Positions 19,902 to 29,300 of a stretch of 64,000 nucleotides of DNA are shown here, in pieces. The stretch comes from [Muricauda] lutisoli (nom. illeg.). Its GTDB lineage: Bacteria > Bacteroidota > Bacteroidia > Flavobacteriales > Flavobacteriaceae. Numbering within the stretch: position 1 is the first letter of the stretch; each line of letters opens with the position of its first letter. Under the pieces are notes generated by a model. That model was not told where the DNA came from. It saw nothing but the letters and a program-made list of their open reading frames with translations, and ran no database searches. The stretch is taken from positions 868,001-932,000 of the forward strand of contig NZ_JAFLND010000001.1 in the NCBI RefSeq assembly GCF_017313105.1. The letters run 5' to 3'. The translations under genes were made by a program, and so were the position numbers.

Positions 19902-19916
19902 AGAAAACCATTGACT

Positions 19917-21794
19917 ATGTTGCCTTTTCAACCTCTGACCAACAGCCCCAAAATCTGGTGGCAAACAATTAGAAATACATTTTATGCCGTTATAGCAATC
20001 ATTATATTAAATGGATGTGGAGGTGATAGCGGAGAAGAACCACCAAAACCAGAACCAACACCTACGCCAACTTCTTTAGTAGTAAATATTAATGCGCAGC
20101 AACCAGGCGTGAGATATGATGCGTGGAAAAATGGAGAGAGCTTAGATAGTGATACGAGTGGTTCAGATGGAGATGCACAATTAGTTATTAGTCCTGACTT
20201 GTTAAGCGTTACAGGAAAAGGTTCAAGCAACCCTACAGGAAAGACAGTTGGAACTCTAGATAGTATTACCGGAACAAAAAGTGGAAAACAAACATATATT
20301 CAAACAAATGTTTCCTTAAGTGATTCACAAGAAGTATCTGTAGATGTAAACGATTATGGTCACACTATTAATGTAGATTGCAATAGTGGAAATACAACCT
20401 ATCACGGATATAAAAATGGAGAAAATATTGTTAATGGAACTGTTGATTATGATGGTTTTGGAGAAGCAACATTCTTCAATTTCGAACAACAAACAACTCT
20501 AGACAGTTTAGTTTTCAAACCTAACTATTTAGATTTCTTAAATCAAACATTTTTCAATCAAACTATAGGAGAATCAAAAGACTATTTAGTCACCTTCGTA
20601 AGAGAAAGCGCAACGCAAGCAGCAGTTGAATTTACTCCAACTCATGATGATGCTGTTGAAACTGGTTTTGAAGTAACTATCAATGGACAATCATACCAAA
20701 CAGAAGGTTTACAATTAATAATTGAAGGTTTAGAACCAGGAACAAAAAATGTTACTATCGAAGACTTAGGCGCTGATGGAAATGCAAGTACTCAAGGCGA
20801 CTCAGAGTTTTTACCTTACGAAACTACTTTAGAATTTGTTGCAGGAAATAATTCATTCTCACCAGATTTAGAAGATGTTCCAAATGTCGATACTATTGAA
20901 TTTACTATCAGAAATAACGATACACAATCAATCGATACTAATGCAACTGTTGAAGTATATGATTCTAATAATAATTTATTAGGTTCTGGTTCTCCAGATG
21001 CAAATGGTGTTTTCAAAGTTGACAATGTTCCTTCAGGAACTGAATTTTATGTGAAAACAAGTGGCTCAGGAAAATATACTACCACGTTTCACGATAGAAA
21101 TACACCTTCATCAAACGAAACTATTGATGACATGACTGAACAGTATGGCGCTATGACATTCTCACCAGGACAGTTAAAAGATGGTTCTCAAATGCAAGCT
21201 AGTCAAATCGATGCAATAATGCCAAAAATTAATTGGCCAATTACTTTGTTAACAACAGGACATCAAAGAGTGTATCTTCCAGATGATGGAAACATAAATA
21301 GAGGCGACATCATTGTTTTTTATGCAGAGATGTATGCTGCTCTTGGTAGAACTGTTGAAATTTTAACTACACCATTAGCTAATCCTAATGCAAATGGAGT
21401 TCAACCATATCAAGACCTTCCAAATTATTCATTTAACACAAACGAATATGGAGTAAATGTAGAAAGTTACACTGGTGGAGGAACAAATTATATTTTAGCA
21501 CCCTTACCAAATAACGTATATGGTATTGCAGGTGTAGAATCTAATTTAGACAATGCTAATTTTGCAGGTACTGGACATGAAGCTTTATTACAAGTTGGTG
21601 TTCGACCATCTTCAGCAGCAGAAGTAGGTGGTGCAACAGCAACCCATACAAACAAAGCTCTCAATATTGATCCTCGAGAGTCTAATGTTGATTTTCCCAT
21701 CACCAAGTATTTCTTAGATGCAGGAGAATATAGAATCAAACCAGATGCTAATGGTGATATGTGGTTATATTCATTTCCAAGAAGTTTTGAATAG
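19917..21794 (+). CDS. Predicted lipoprotein with repeated beta-sandwich-like segments, function unknown
   Basis: 625 residues from the ATG at 19917, chosen because the promoter -7 box covers the earlier TTG. A hydrophobic segment (FYAVIAIIILNGCGG) ends in a lipobox-like LNGC, followed by a Pro/Glu/Thr-rich linker, so it is probably a surface or periplasmic lipoprotein. The body has at least two segments resembling carboxypeptidase-regulatory or Ig-like beta folds (VEVYDSNNNLLGSGSPDANG; YKNGENIVNGTVDYDGFGEA). A C-terminal domain with YRIKPDANGDMWLYSFPRSFE has no relative I recognise. Codon use is very AT-rich and diverged direct repeats flank it, which suggests separate acquisition. Confidence 0.65.
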   Translation: MLPFQPLTNSPKIWWQTIRNTFYAVIAIIILNGCGGDSGEEPPKPEPTPTPTSLVVNINAQQPGVRYDAWKNGESLDSDTSGSDGDAQLVISPDLLSVTGKGSSNPTGKTVGTLDSITGTKSGKQTYIQTNVSLSDSQEVSVDVNDYGHTINVDCNSGNTTYHGYKNGENIVNGTVDYDGFGEATFFNFEQQTTLDSLVFKPNYLDFLNQTFFNQTIGESKDYLVTFVRESATQAAVEFTPTHDDAVETGFEVTINGQSYQTEGLQLIIEGLEPGTKNVTIEDLGADGNASTQGDSEFLPYETTLEFVAGNNSFSPDLEDVPNVDTIEFTIRNNDTQSIDTNATVEVYDSNNNLLGSGSPDANGVFKVDNVPSGTEFYVKTSGSGKYTTTFHDRNTPSSNETIDDMTEQYGAMTFSPGQLKDGSQMQASQIDAIMPKINWPITLLTTGHQRVYLPDDGNINRGDIIVFYAEMYAALGRTVEILTTPLANPNANGVQPYQDLPNYSFNTNEYGVNVESYTGGGTNYILAPLPNNVYGIAGVESNLDNANFAGTGHEALLQVGVRPSSAAEVGGATATHTNKALNIDPRESNVDFPITKYFLDAGEYRIKPDANGDMWLYSFPRSFE

Positions 21795-22316
21795 AGGTAT
21801 AGGCTTTGTATAATAACTTGGCCCGCCTGTACTGAATAATTCACAAGTATGCCTCCTACTTGGATGCTTTGGCATAGTTCCATTTTTCAATCGATTAATG
21901 GGATGGTCACACCTCAACCCTTGCCCGATTCCTATCAACCAAGTAAGGTGTTCACAATTAGAACAAACCGTTTCCGAATCTTTCAAAACTCTAACATTTA
22001 TATCTCCTGTAAAATTATGGATAATGCTAAATACCAATGAGTTGAAATGATGTTGAGGTATAGAATGGAATTTACCTTCTCAAAATCATTTTAAGGGGAT
22101 TTCCAGAGGCATCTCTATTTTGATGTATAAGTTGTTGGTTCAGATGAATGCTGTTCGTTAGAAGGATTTCCTGAAGTGATTTAGAATGAATGTTCAAGCT
22201 TTTTGAGGAGTTTGAATTTGAAGATTAAGGGATAATGAAACATCTTCTTTGGCAAATGTTAGGAATCTATAAGGCTTAATGAAATTCCTTAACTTGAATA
22301 TTTTTCTGGCTGCTTT
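21795..22316. other. Gene-free stretch with decayed repeat of the island left end
   Basis: I see no intact gene. Between about 22160 and 22232 lies a diverged copy of the sequence at 19610-19697, with the same C-terminal-like reading but an in-frame stop. The pair brackets the lipoprotein gene. The section 21800-22040 is less AT-rich and may be decayed coding DNA. Confidence 0.4.
22193..22216. repeat. Island palindrome family, copy 2
   Basis: TTCAAGCT, 8-bp spacer, AGTTTGAA: one mismatch to the perfect copies. It lies in the diverged repeat to the right of the lipoprotein gene. Confidence 0.5.
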
Positions 22317-22556
22317 TTGAGTATCAAATACATTAAAATCTTCGAAGATGAATTAGTTGCCATTGAAAAGGTGGATGGTACTGTATATAACTGCGTGATA
22401 GATTCTACTAAAAATGATTTGAACTCACTTGAAAACCTTTCCTCTGATTTACAGGATTTTTATGGTATTACGGTTACGTTGGAGGGAAAAGAATCCTTGG
22501 ATGTGGAGATTAGAATAAAGGATATTCATTCAATTGAAAGGCTGAATCAATTATAA
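22317..22556 (+). CDS. Small hypothetical protein (79 aa)
   Basis: A possible TTG-start reading frame of 79 residues, acidic (IKIFEDELVAIEKVDGTVYN), with no recognised family. Support for its being coding comes from a second, truncated copy of its last codons at 23058-23105: IRIKDIHSIERL here, IDIKDMHSIERIG there. Conservation at protein level suggests a real small family. It is convergent with the 164-aa gene on the opposite strand. The start codon is uncertain. Confidence 0.45.
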   Translation: MSIKYIKIFEDELVAIEKVDGTVYNCVIDSTKNDLNSLENLSSDLQDFYGITVTLEGKESLDVEIRIKDIHSIERLNQL

Positions 22557-22557
22557 T

Positions 22558-23052
22558 TCATTCTTCATCCAATGTTTTACGGTTTAATTTATTTTCACGT
22601 TTCAATCTTTCATAATGGCTTGTTTTTTTAAATTCATTTTGTAAGTCGTGATTTAAATCGTCAAATTTTATTTGCTTTCTCCAAATCCATTTTGATATTT
22701 TGACGATATTTTCCCATTCAAGAGGAGTGGTTATTGTTTTTAAGATTTCACGAACGACAGGTATTGCTTCTTTATCAGCAATTTCAGTCTCCTTTTCATT
22801 TAGCTTAATTTCCTCTTTCCATTCTTCTTTACTTAACTTTTTTTGTAGTAGAACATGAATTTTGCCTTTTATTGTGTTTTCTCTTTGAAAATCATTAATG
22901 AAGTCAAACATTAAAGTTTCAATAAAAATATCGTCCAATTTTTCAATAAACTCTTCTTCCGATTCCACACAAATTCTCCATAATTCCCCTGTTGCCTCTA
23001 ATTCCTTTTTTTGTTCCCTATATTTTTCTATGTAATGATTCCGTAATTTCAT
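22558..23052 (-). CDS. Hypothetical charged protein (164 aa)
   Basis: 164 residues, largely alpha-helical in character and very rich in Lys and Glu (KYREQKKELEATGELWRICVESEEEF). It has no signal peptide, no membrane segment and no motif I can assign. ATG start. The gene lies between the 79-aa gene and the truncated copy of that gene's 3' end, as if inserted with a duplicated family member. Function unknown. Confidence 0.5.
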   Translation of the reverse strand: MKLRNHYIEKYREQKKELEATGELWRICVESEEEFIEKLDDIFIETLMFDFINDFQRENTIKGKIHVLLQKKLSKEEWKEEIKLNEKETEIADKEAIPVVREILKTITTPLEWENIVKISKWIWRKQIKFDDLNHDLQNEFKKTSHYERLKRENKLNRKTLDEE

Positions 23053-23057
23053 GAGAA

Positions 23058-23105
23058 GTGCAGATTGACATCAAGGATATGCATTCTATTGAAAGAATTG
23101 GTTAA
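23058..23105 (+). pseudogene. Remnant 3' end of a second copy of the 79-aa gene
   Basis: These 48 bases read VQIDIKDMHSIERIG followed by a stop, closely matching the C-terminus of the 79-aa gene at 22317-22556. There is no upstream coding part; the 164-aa gene's start region takes its place. It is a decayed duplicate. Confidence 0.55.
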
Positions 23106-23258
23106 GCTTAATTCCTTGTTATTTAGTGGTACTTAAACTATCAGGCATTAAACATTAGCTTTTCAAAAAACCCCTATTAATCAATTAAAATTAAATAAAA
23201 GACAATTACTTAATATTGATTCTTTACTACCGTTTTTAATGATTTATATCTCTTTCTA

Positions 23259-23666
23259 TCAATGTGATATTTGAACACTACTAGATATCTTAAAATGCCA
23301 ATTTTCCAAAGCTCCTTGAAATAAAATATAATTTCTATATACAATACATTTAATAACGATTATGTCAGAGGAGTCGATTTCTGATAAATAAATTTCTGTT
23401 ACATCCGGAAGATTGTCAATTCGTACTATTTGAAAACGAGTATCATTAAAAACCTCTTCAAACTGGTCGCCTTGAATTAAAAATATGTTGGTTTCAAAGT
23501 TGAATATGATTTTTGTTAAACTGTTCTTTTTCTTTATTTGACTTTGTTTAATTGAAATTTCCATTTCATCTATTGAAGAAATGATCAGTCTTAATTGCAA
23601 GCTAATGGACTTTTGAAATTCTTCCTGTAATTTACTTGGTCCAAAAAGTTTACGTATCATACTCAT
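23259..23666 (-). CDS. Hypothetical protein (135 aa)
   Basis: 135 residues, ATG start, no recognised domain. The N-terminal half is helical and basic (LQEEFQKSISLQLRLIISS); the C-terminal half alternates hydrophobic strands (ETNIFLIQGDQFEEVF, IIVIKCIVYRNYILFQGAL). Its start follows the stop of the 70-aa gene by only 3 bases, so the 123-, 70- and 135-aa genes form one leftward unit. Small cytoplasmic protein of unknown role. Confidence 0.5.
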   Translation of the reverse strand: MSMIRKLFGPSKLQEEFQKSISLQLRLIISSIDEMEISIKQSQIKKKNSLTKIIFNFETNIFLIQGDQFEEVFNDTRFQIVRIDNLPDVTEIYLSEIDSSDIIVIKCIVYRNYILFQGALENWHFKISSSVQISH

Positions 23667-23669
23667 ATT

Positions 23670-23882
23670 TCAATAAATCTTATTACGAACGAACCTTTCT
23701 ATTTCCATATCAAACTCTTCTTCAGATGCCCACTGATTTTTAAGCTCGTATTCCTGTCCGTTTTTTAACGTTATTGTTGCCTTTAGCTTCATAGTAAAAG
23801 GATGCACCTTTACCATAACATAAGCAATTGGCTCACCAAAATGGTTTATATTGTAACTTTTAACTTTTGCGTATAGATTCAT
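23670..23882 (-). CDS. Hypothetical protein (70 aa)
   Basis: 70 residues, ATG start. The predicted fold is mainly beta strands (AYVMVKVHPFTMKLKATITLKNGQEYEL) with a C-terminal helix (SEEEFDMEIERFVRNK). No family recognised. It lies 12 bases after the 123-aa gene and 3 bases before the 135-aa gene, in the same direction. Confidence 0.5.
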   Translation of the reverse strand: MNLYAKVKSYNINHFGEPIAYVMVKVHPFTMKLKATITLKNGQEYELKNQWASEEEFDMEIERFVRNKIY

Positions 23883-23894
23883 AGTAAAAATTAT

Positions 23895-24266
23895 TTAAAA
23901 GTTTAAATAGAAGAAAACGCTTGATGGAATTAATAAAAATAATAATGCAGCCAAACACCCAGTGCTTTTATTTTTTAATGAGCTTTCGTCACTATTGAAT
24001 ATAATACGATTAATTTCTTCATGCATGCTATCAATATCCTCATCTCCTCTAACTTGAGTGGATAGATTTGCTCGAAAACCATTTTTTCCAATTTTCTTGA
24101 TTTCAGTTCTGCCTGGCAGAATGGTCAACATATAAAGTTCAGGAGCTTGAGGACAAAAATACATGTCCTTTGCATGGTATGGTTCACCATTGATTACCTT
24201 TACATCTCTGTATCCTAAATCTGTCAGCTTAGGATATATTACATTTACAAATTCTTCCCTTGTCAA
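23895..24266 (-). CDS. Hypothetical protein with C-terminal membrane anchor (123 aa)
   Basis: 123 residues, apparently starting at TTG (24266), since no in-frame ATG lies near. The soluble part (PKLTDLGYRDVKVINGEPYHAKDMYFCPQAPELYM) is followed by a single hydrophobic C-terminal segment (CLAALLFLLIPSSVFFYL), so it may be tail-anchored in the inner membrane. It is first in a three-gene unit downstream of the DISARM-like operon, separated from drmB by 214 bp that include a coding remnant. Whether it takes part in defence is unknown. Confidence 0.5.
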   Translation of the reverse strand: MTREEFVNVIYPKLTDLGYRDVKVINGEPYHAKDMYFCPQAPELYMLTILPGRTEIKKIGKNGFRANLSTQVRGDEDIDSMHEEINRIIFNSDESSLKNKSTGCLAALLFLLIPSSVFFYLNF

Positions 24267-24277
24267 ATTATTAATTA

Positions 24278-24451
24278 TTATGGTTTATAATTGATTGTAG
24301 GAAATTCGCTTGTTGTATTTCCTGCCGTAAATAAATATTCGTTCTTTTCCTCCAATAAATAATCTCTTTTTAATTTCAGTATTTGAGATTCAATTGAGTC
24401 GTTGGAAAACTTCAGATGGTTATTTTCATTTTTTTCGATTTTTAAACTGTC
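24278..24451 (-). pseudogene. 57-codon reading-frame remnant without start codon
   Basis: On the reverse strand an open frame of 57 codons, beginning right after an in-frame TAG and lacking any start codon, encodes a hydrophilic helical peptide (e.g. SQILKLKRDYLLEEKNEYL). It fills most of the gap between drmB and the 123-aa gene. It may be the tail of a decayed gene; chance remains possible. Confidence 0.3.
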
Positions 24452-24480
24452 CTATTTTTAGGGAAGGCTACAAGAAAATA

Positions 24481-26313
24481 TTAATTAAAGAAACCTTGTT
24501 CTGGAGCACCATATGTTCCTATCAGACTTGACCTGTCCAAAAGCCTATTGAATTCCTCACAACTGGTTTCAGGTACAATTGCACAGTTATGACAAGCTGC
24601 TCCGTTCAATGAATCGGGACCTTGACCGTTCGAAATTCCAACATCCATACAAACAGGATCGGCTGAACACCACCTAGCATCTTCTATAATTTCCTTCAGT
24701 AAGTCATAGAAATTGGACTCTCTTCCTTGTCTAACCAATCCTCCCATAGAACCTTCCGAATCACCTGATGATGTATATATTAATACTCCGTTCATTCGGG
24801 TCTGATCATTACTTGAAAAATAGATTCTCTCTCTTAACGATGAAGAACCATAACCACAATTGAAACAAAGTCTATTAATTAACAAATGAGCAAAAGTATG
24901 AATCATTACAAATGCCGGAGATAAATCACGTTCCTCATATCCATCCCAACGACGTAGTCTTTCCCGATGATATCTCGTGATAAGTTCATTGATTCCATTA
25001 GGTGCTCTTTTTAACCATTCATCAATTTTGTCATCTCTGAATTTGATAAATATTCCTTCTCCATAAACAACATGGGCAGGTAACCAATTGACATCATTTC
25101 TACTTAAATCTGTCATCTTATCAAAGATACTTCGCCCGTCTTCTGCGTTTATCCTTGAAAATCCAGCAAAAACTCGTGTCTCTCTGAGCTTTTCAATCAA
25201 AACTATGTGCTCGAAAAATTGTGACAGGAATTCACCCATTTTTGTATCTGAAAACTGACTAACTACAGCTTTGAAATCAGAGTTTTCCGAATCTCGTCCA
25301 GAATTTAAATAATCATATTCTTGAGTTCTTATGTCAAGCTCTGAAGTGACTTCTAATACATCCTCATCCGCACTAGCCAAATATTCTGTTACATGGCGTA
25401 CTAAGTCTTCCAAAGCAATTATTCCTGAATTGACTTCTGGTTGGTTTTGAAGAAATATCCTCAATGACCTCAAATCGTTATCCACTTCCGATAACTGCTT
25501 AATTAAAGCTTCACTTCTTTCAATGATTCTAACTATTACCTCTGGTGTTGTTACTCCTGTATTTGGCAGATATAGGGCGGACCTAATGGCTGCATAATGT
25601 ACATTGGAACCGCCTCTAATCAACACTCTTAAAGGATTCTCGCAATTCTGAGGTTGGGAAATACCCACGGGCCCAAGCCAAGGTCTATGACCTTCGCAAG
25701 TCGTTATGCTATCTAAAGCTCCTACATTCATTATTCCTCCAAGAGTCCTGCGCTCTCCACAAGAACATTCAATTGCTATACTTGATAAATCTCCTGAACC
25801 TTTTCCTGCTTTAAAACTGAGTATGTGATTTCCTTCCGGACGCTCTCCTTGGTGCACCCACTCCATGAAAGGAACATCTTGAATATGTCCTTGAGGACAA
25901 ACCGCCACGAACCTTACAGGTATTAATCTACCTTTACATTTATCTTCCGAACACCTTGGATTCTCTTGTCTAGTTAATTCAATTTTTCTCATGACATCAC
26001 ATCGTATACAATAATGCCACTGGGGAAATCTAACAGCTGGAATGGTCAATTTGGAATTAACTCTATTGCTATCCCTAAATGGAAAAGGTTTCTTGAAATG
26101 ATCCACATTCAATAGCCTTTCTAACCTAGGTTCATGAATTTCAAATTCAGTAATGTCAACATACTCCGGTCCAACATTTTGGATTCTTTGATCTAAAACA
26201 CCCTCCCATGAATCTAACCCACAAATCATGAGGGTCTCATCATGAGGGAAATTCACTAATTGACCTATACCAAAAGGAGATAGTAATTGACCTAACCTAA
26301 TATTTCTATTCAT
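24481..26313 (-). CDS. drmB: DISARM protein DrmB (DUF1998 domain)
   Basis: 610 residues. The N-terminus (LGQLLSPFGIGQLVNFP) matches the start seen in DrmB-like proteins. Cysteine/His clusters suggest zinc binding: CIRCDVMRK and CSEDKCKG (about 103-125), CPQGHIQ, CSCGERR and CEGHRP. The C-terminal DUF1998 region has CFNCGYGSSSLRERIYF, YTSSGDSEGSMGGLVRQG and ACHNCAIVPETSCEEFN, as in the MrfB-type partners of helicases. DrmB forms a complex with the DrmA helicase in DISARM anti-phage defence. It is the last of five genes; its ATG is 1 base after the drmA stop. Confidence 0.85.
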   Translation of the reverse strand: MNRNIRLGQLLSPFGIGQLVNFPHDETLMICGLDSWEGVLDQRIQNVGPEYVDITEFEIHEPRLERLLNVDHFKKPFPFRDSNRVNSKLTIPAVRFPQWHYCIRCDVMRKIELTRQENPRCSEDKCKGRLIPVRFVAVCPQGHIQDVPFMEWVHQGERPEGNHILSFKAGKGSGDLSSIAIECSCGERRTLGGIMNVGALDSITTCEGHRPWLGPVGISQPQNCENPLRVLIRGGSNVHYAAIRSALYLPNTGVTTPEVIVRIIERSEALIKQLSEVDNDLRSLRIFLQNQPEVNSGIIALEDLVRHVTEYLASADEDVLEVTSELDIRTQEYDYLNSGRDSENSDFKAVVSQFSDTKMGEFLSQFFEHIVLIEKLRETRVFAGFSRINAEDGRSIFDKMTDLSRNDVNWLPAHVVYGEGIFIKFRDDKIDEWLKRAPNGINELITRYHRERLRRWDGYEERDLSPAFVMIHTFAHLLINRLCFNCGYGSSSLRERIYFSSNDQTRMNGVLIYTSSGDSEGSMGGLVRQGRESNFYDLLKEIIEDARWCSADPVCMDVGISNGQGPDSLNGAACHNCAIVPETSCEEFNRLLDRSSLIGTYGAPEQGFFN

Positions 26314-26314
26314 C

Positions 26315-29300
26315 CTAATTATTATTTAGTATTCCAACCTTACCTTCCTCATCAACTCCTCTCATAGAAGTCTGAGTCGGTAATGATAATCCACCCGATC
26401 TTATTTCTTCCGTCACTTCACTTCCTTGCGTATACATCAAAGGAATTCTACCTTGATTAAGCATGCCAGTGTTTCTAGCATCTCCATAATATTGGAACCC
26501 ACTCTTCCAGAATTCTACTCTTCTTTCAAAGAGATTCATAGTATTCTGAAGTTCGGACGGATCAATAAGTGAACACCTATCATGAATCAAATCACGAATC
26601 CATGAGACCAATTCTTCAAATTCATTTTCATTGTTGCTAATATCTGGATTCTCTGTTAAACTAGAATCTGAAAAATTTCTAACAAGTCCAATTAGCACAG
26701 CATGCAGAGCCCTTTCTCTTGCACTTATTGAAAACGGAGTGACCGATGTTGGTTCTACATATGAGTAAATCTTATTATGAAAAGACTGAAAATGTTCATA
26801 TTGAGATTTATCTCTAGGTTTAGACGGACTGTATAACATAACTACCAATCCAGGTCCTTTCTTTGTGTCTCGTCCGACCCTCGAACTTGCCTGAATATAT
26901 TCTGCAGTAGTTTTTGGTTGACCATGAATAATCATCAAACCTAACCTAGAAACATCAACACCTGTCGCAATCATATTAGTTGCAATACAAACGTCTAATG
27001 CTGAATTACGAGTACCGTTATATTTTTTTTCAAGTTCCTTTAAAGAGTTTGGGATTTGAGAACTTGGGATACGGCTTGTTAACTCTTTCAATAAGTTGAG
27101 CCTTCTCCTTTCATCAAAAGGGATTAATTTTCTATTCTGAAGCGTAGATAAATACTCTCTGATATCGGCATATACTAAAGAAGCTGCCATACCCAATTCT
27201 CTTATGGAATTAAAAAACCCTAAAAGCGTCCAATAATAATCTTTGACTTCTGGAGTATACTCTGCTTCTTGAACTGATTGTAAAATCGAAGAGTACAATC
27301 TTACGACAGAGGTTTGTCCTGATCTATACCCAGGAGCCAAAATACCAATGTACTTTCTTCCTGGCACCCCCTTCGAAGGCTCCATTTCTTTAGAAAACCA
27401 AGTATTTCCAAAAGATATTCCTTGAGGTGGAAAAATATTAATATTTTCACTCGAATAAAGTGCTTTCACTTGTTCTGCTGCTCTACTTATAGTTGCAGAA
27501 GAAGCAACTATTTTGGCAGTGACGTAATTGTCTCTTGAGTAAAATGGTGAAGACGATCTATAGTAGTTATTACAAAGAGTTTGAATTAGCGTTTCATACA
27601 AACCAACCATAGTACCAAGAGGTCCTGAAATTAGATGCAGCTCATCTTGTATAATAAGTTCAGGTGGGGTAATTCTAACCTTATCGTTCTTCTCTCTAAA
27701 ACCAAATATCGATGCGGATTCCGGCTTCCACGGAACCATGGCAAATTTATCTACAGTTCCTAGAACCAAAGTTGGACATATTTGAAATATATCTTCATCT
27801 ACCACATATAAAGGAAGTTCTTCATTATGAAACTCACATCTGTCATTTTCACAGGAGAAGTATACTCTTGAATTGTTAGATTTACCATCAGATTTTCTAA
27901 TTCCAACCAGTTTTTTCTGCCGAGAAGGTTTTTCCAACTGTCCGATACCAGATCCACAACAAGGACATTTCATAACGATGAAATTGTACTCGGCTGTTCT
28001 AAAATTATCTCCTGTTAAATCTTCATATAATTTAGAGGCATCTTTTCTTGTATTTGGGGTTGAGGCACTTCCTACCCATAATCCAATTGATATTGGTTCA
28101 ATTCCTAATTCAGGATTCTTTCTTCGAATCAATTCACTTGCGCATATCAGTGATGATGCTCTTTCGTATTGTTGAGTCGTCAAAAGTCTAAGAGTATACC
28201 TCATGAGTATAGAAGTTCCTCCGTGATTTTTTATGTCTATAAAGTCTCTCCCTCTAATTCTTCTTGCGAAAATTGTAAACCCAGCTAGGCCCAGATAAGC
28301 TTCTGTTTTACCTCCTCCAGTGGGAAACCAAATTAAATCAACGATATTTCTAGCATCGGATTCAGGTTCCCAAATTGATTTAATATTCATCAATACAAAA
28401 GCAATTTGAAAAGGCCTCCAATTACCGCTATAAGGTTGATCATGAAACTCACTCAATGTCACAAAATCTTGAGAACCATCTGGCAGTGCTTCTAACGAAT
28501 ACTCAGAGTCTCTCCAAGTCCCACTTTGAATCCATTCTCTCCTTGGTGTTTTAGATCTTTGTTGTTGCCATATCATGGCTCTATTCATCCATCGAAAACA
28601 CTTGACTATTTCACTTCCCTCACCAGCTTCCACCAACATATTCACCCCTTCTTCAATTCTTGATAGGTTGTCTCTACATTTTTCAATATTTCTCATAGCT
28701 GCATCAACAAATCTACCATCAAGTTCTTGCGCGGAGTCTTGAAGATTGCTTATCCATGTTCCATAGCTAGACACCAAATTTTGAAGACTCCTTATGGCGG
28801 ATTCCCAATCTCCCATATCAGAAAGTTCAAACATGCTCAAATTCACAAAGTGGGTAGGAGAGACTTGTGGCAATTCGTAAACTGGGATTACAGTTGAATA
28901 AAGGTTGTTCACCGAAGAATCTTGTTCATCCCATTGAACTGAGCATCCATGACCAATTCCATAAGTCTTTTTGTCTCGATATAATAATCTTAACTCCTCT
29001 TCCTCAGGCGTATCATTCGCTGATTGTCTTTCAACATATGGCAATATTGATTTACCAGAATCATCTTTTAACATTAATTCATTCTGAAATAAAATTGCTC
29101 TATCATCTTCTTGAAAATCCCCTGTAGCTCTAATATTATTTATAATCGTAAAAGTGAATATCCGCTCACCTTTATCGATATCTTCTTGTCTTGACCTATC
29201 AAACACTTCTAATCTCAACCATCCTTGGCACTGATCCCATGGAGTATTTACCAAGGTCTGTTCAAATACTCTTCCTCGTCTGTTCCCAATTTCTGAAATG

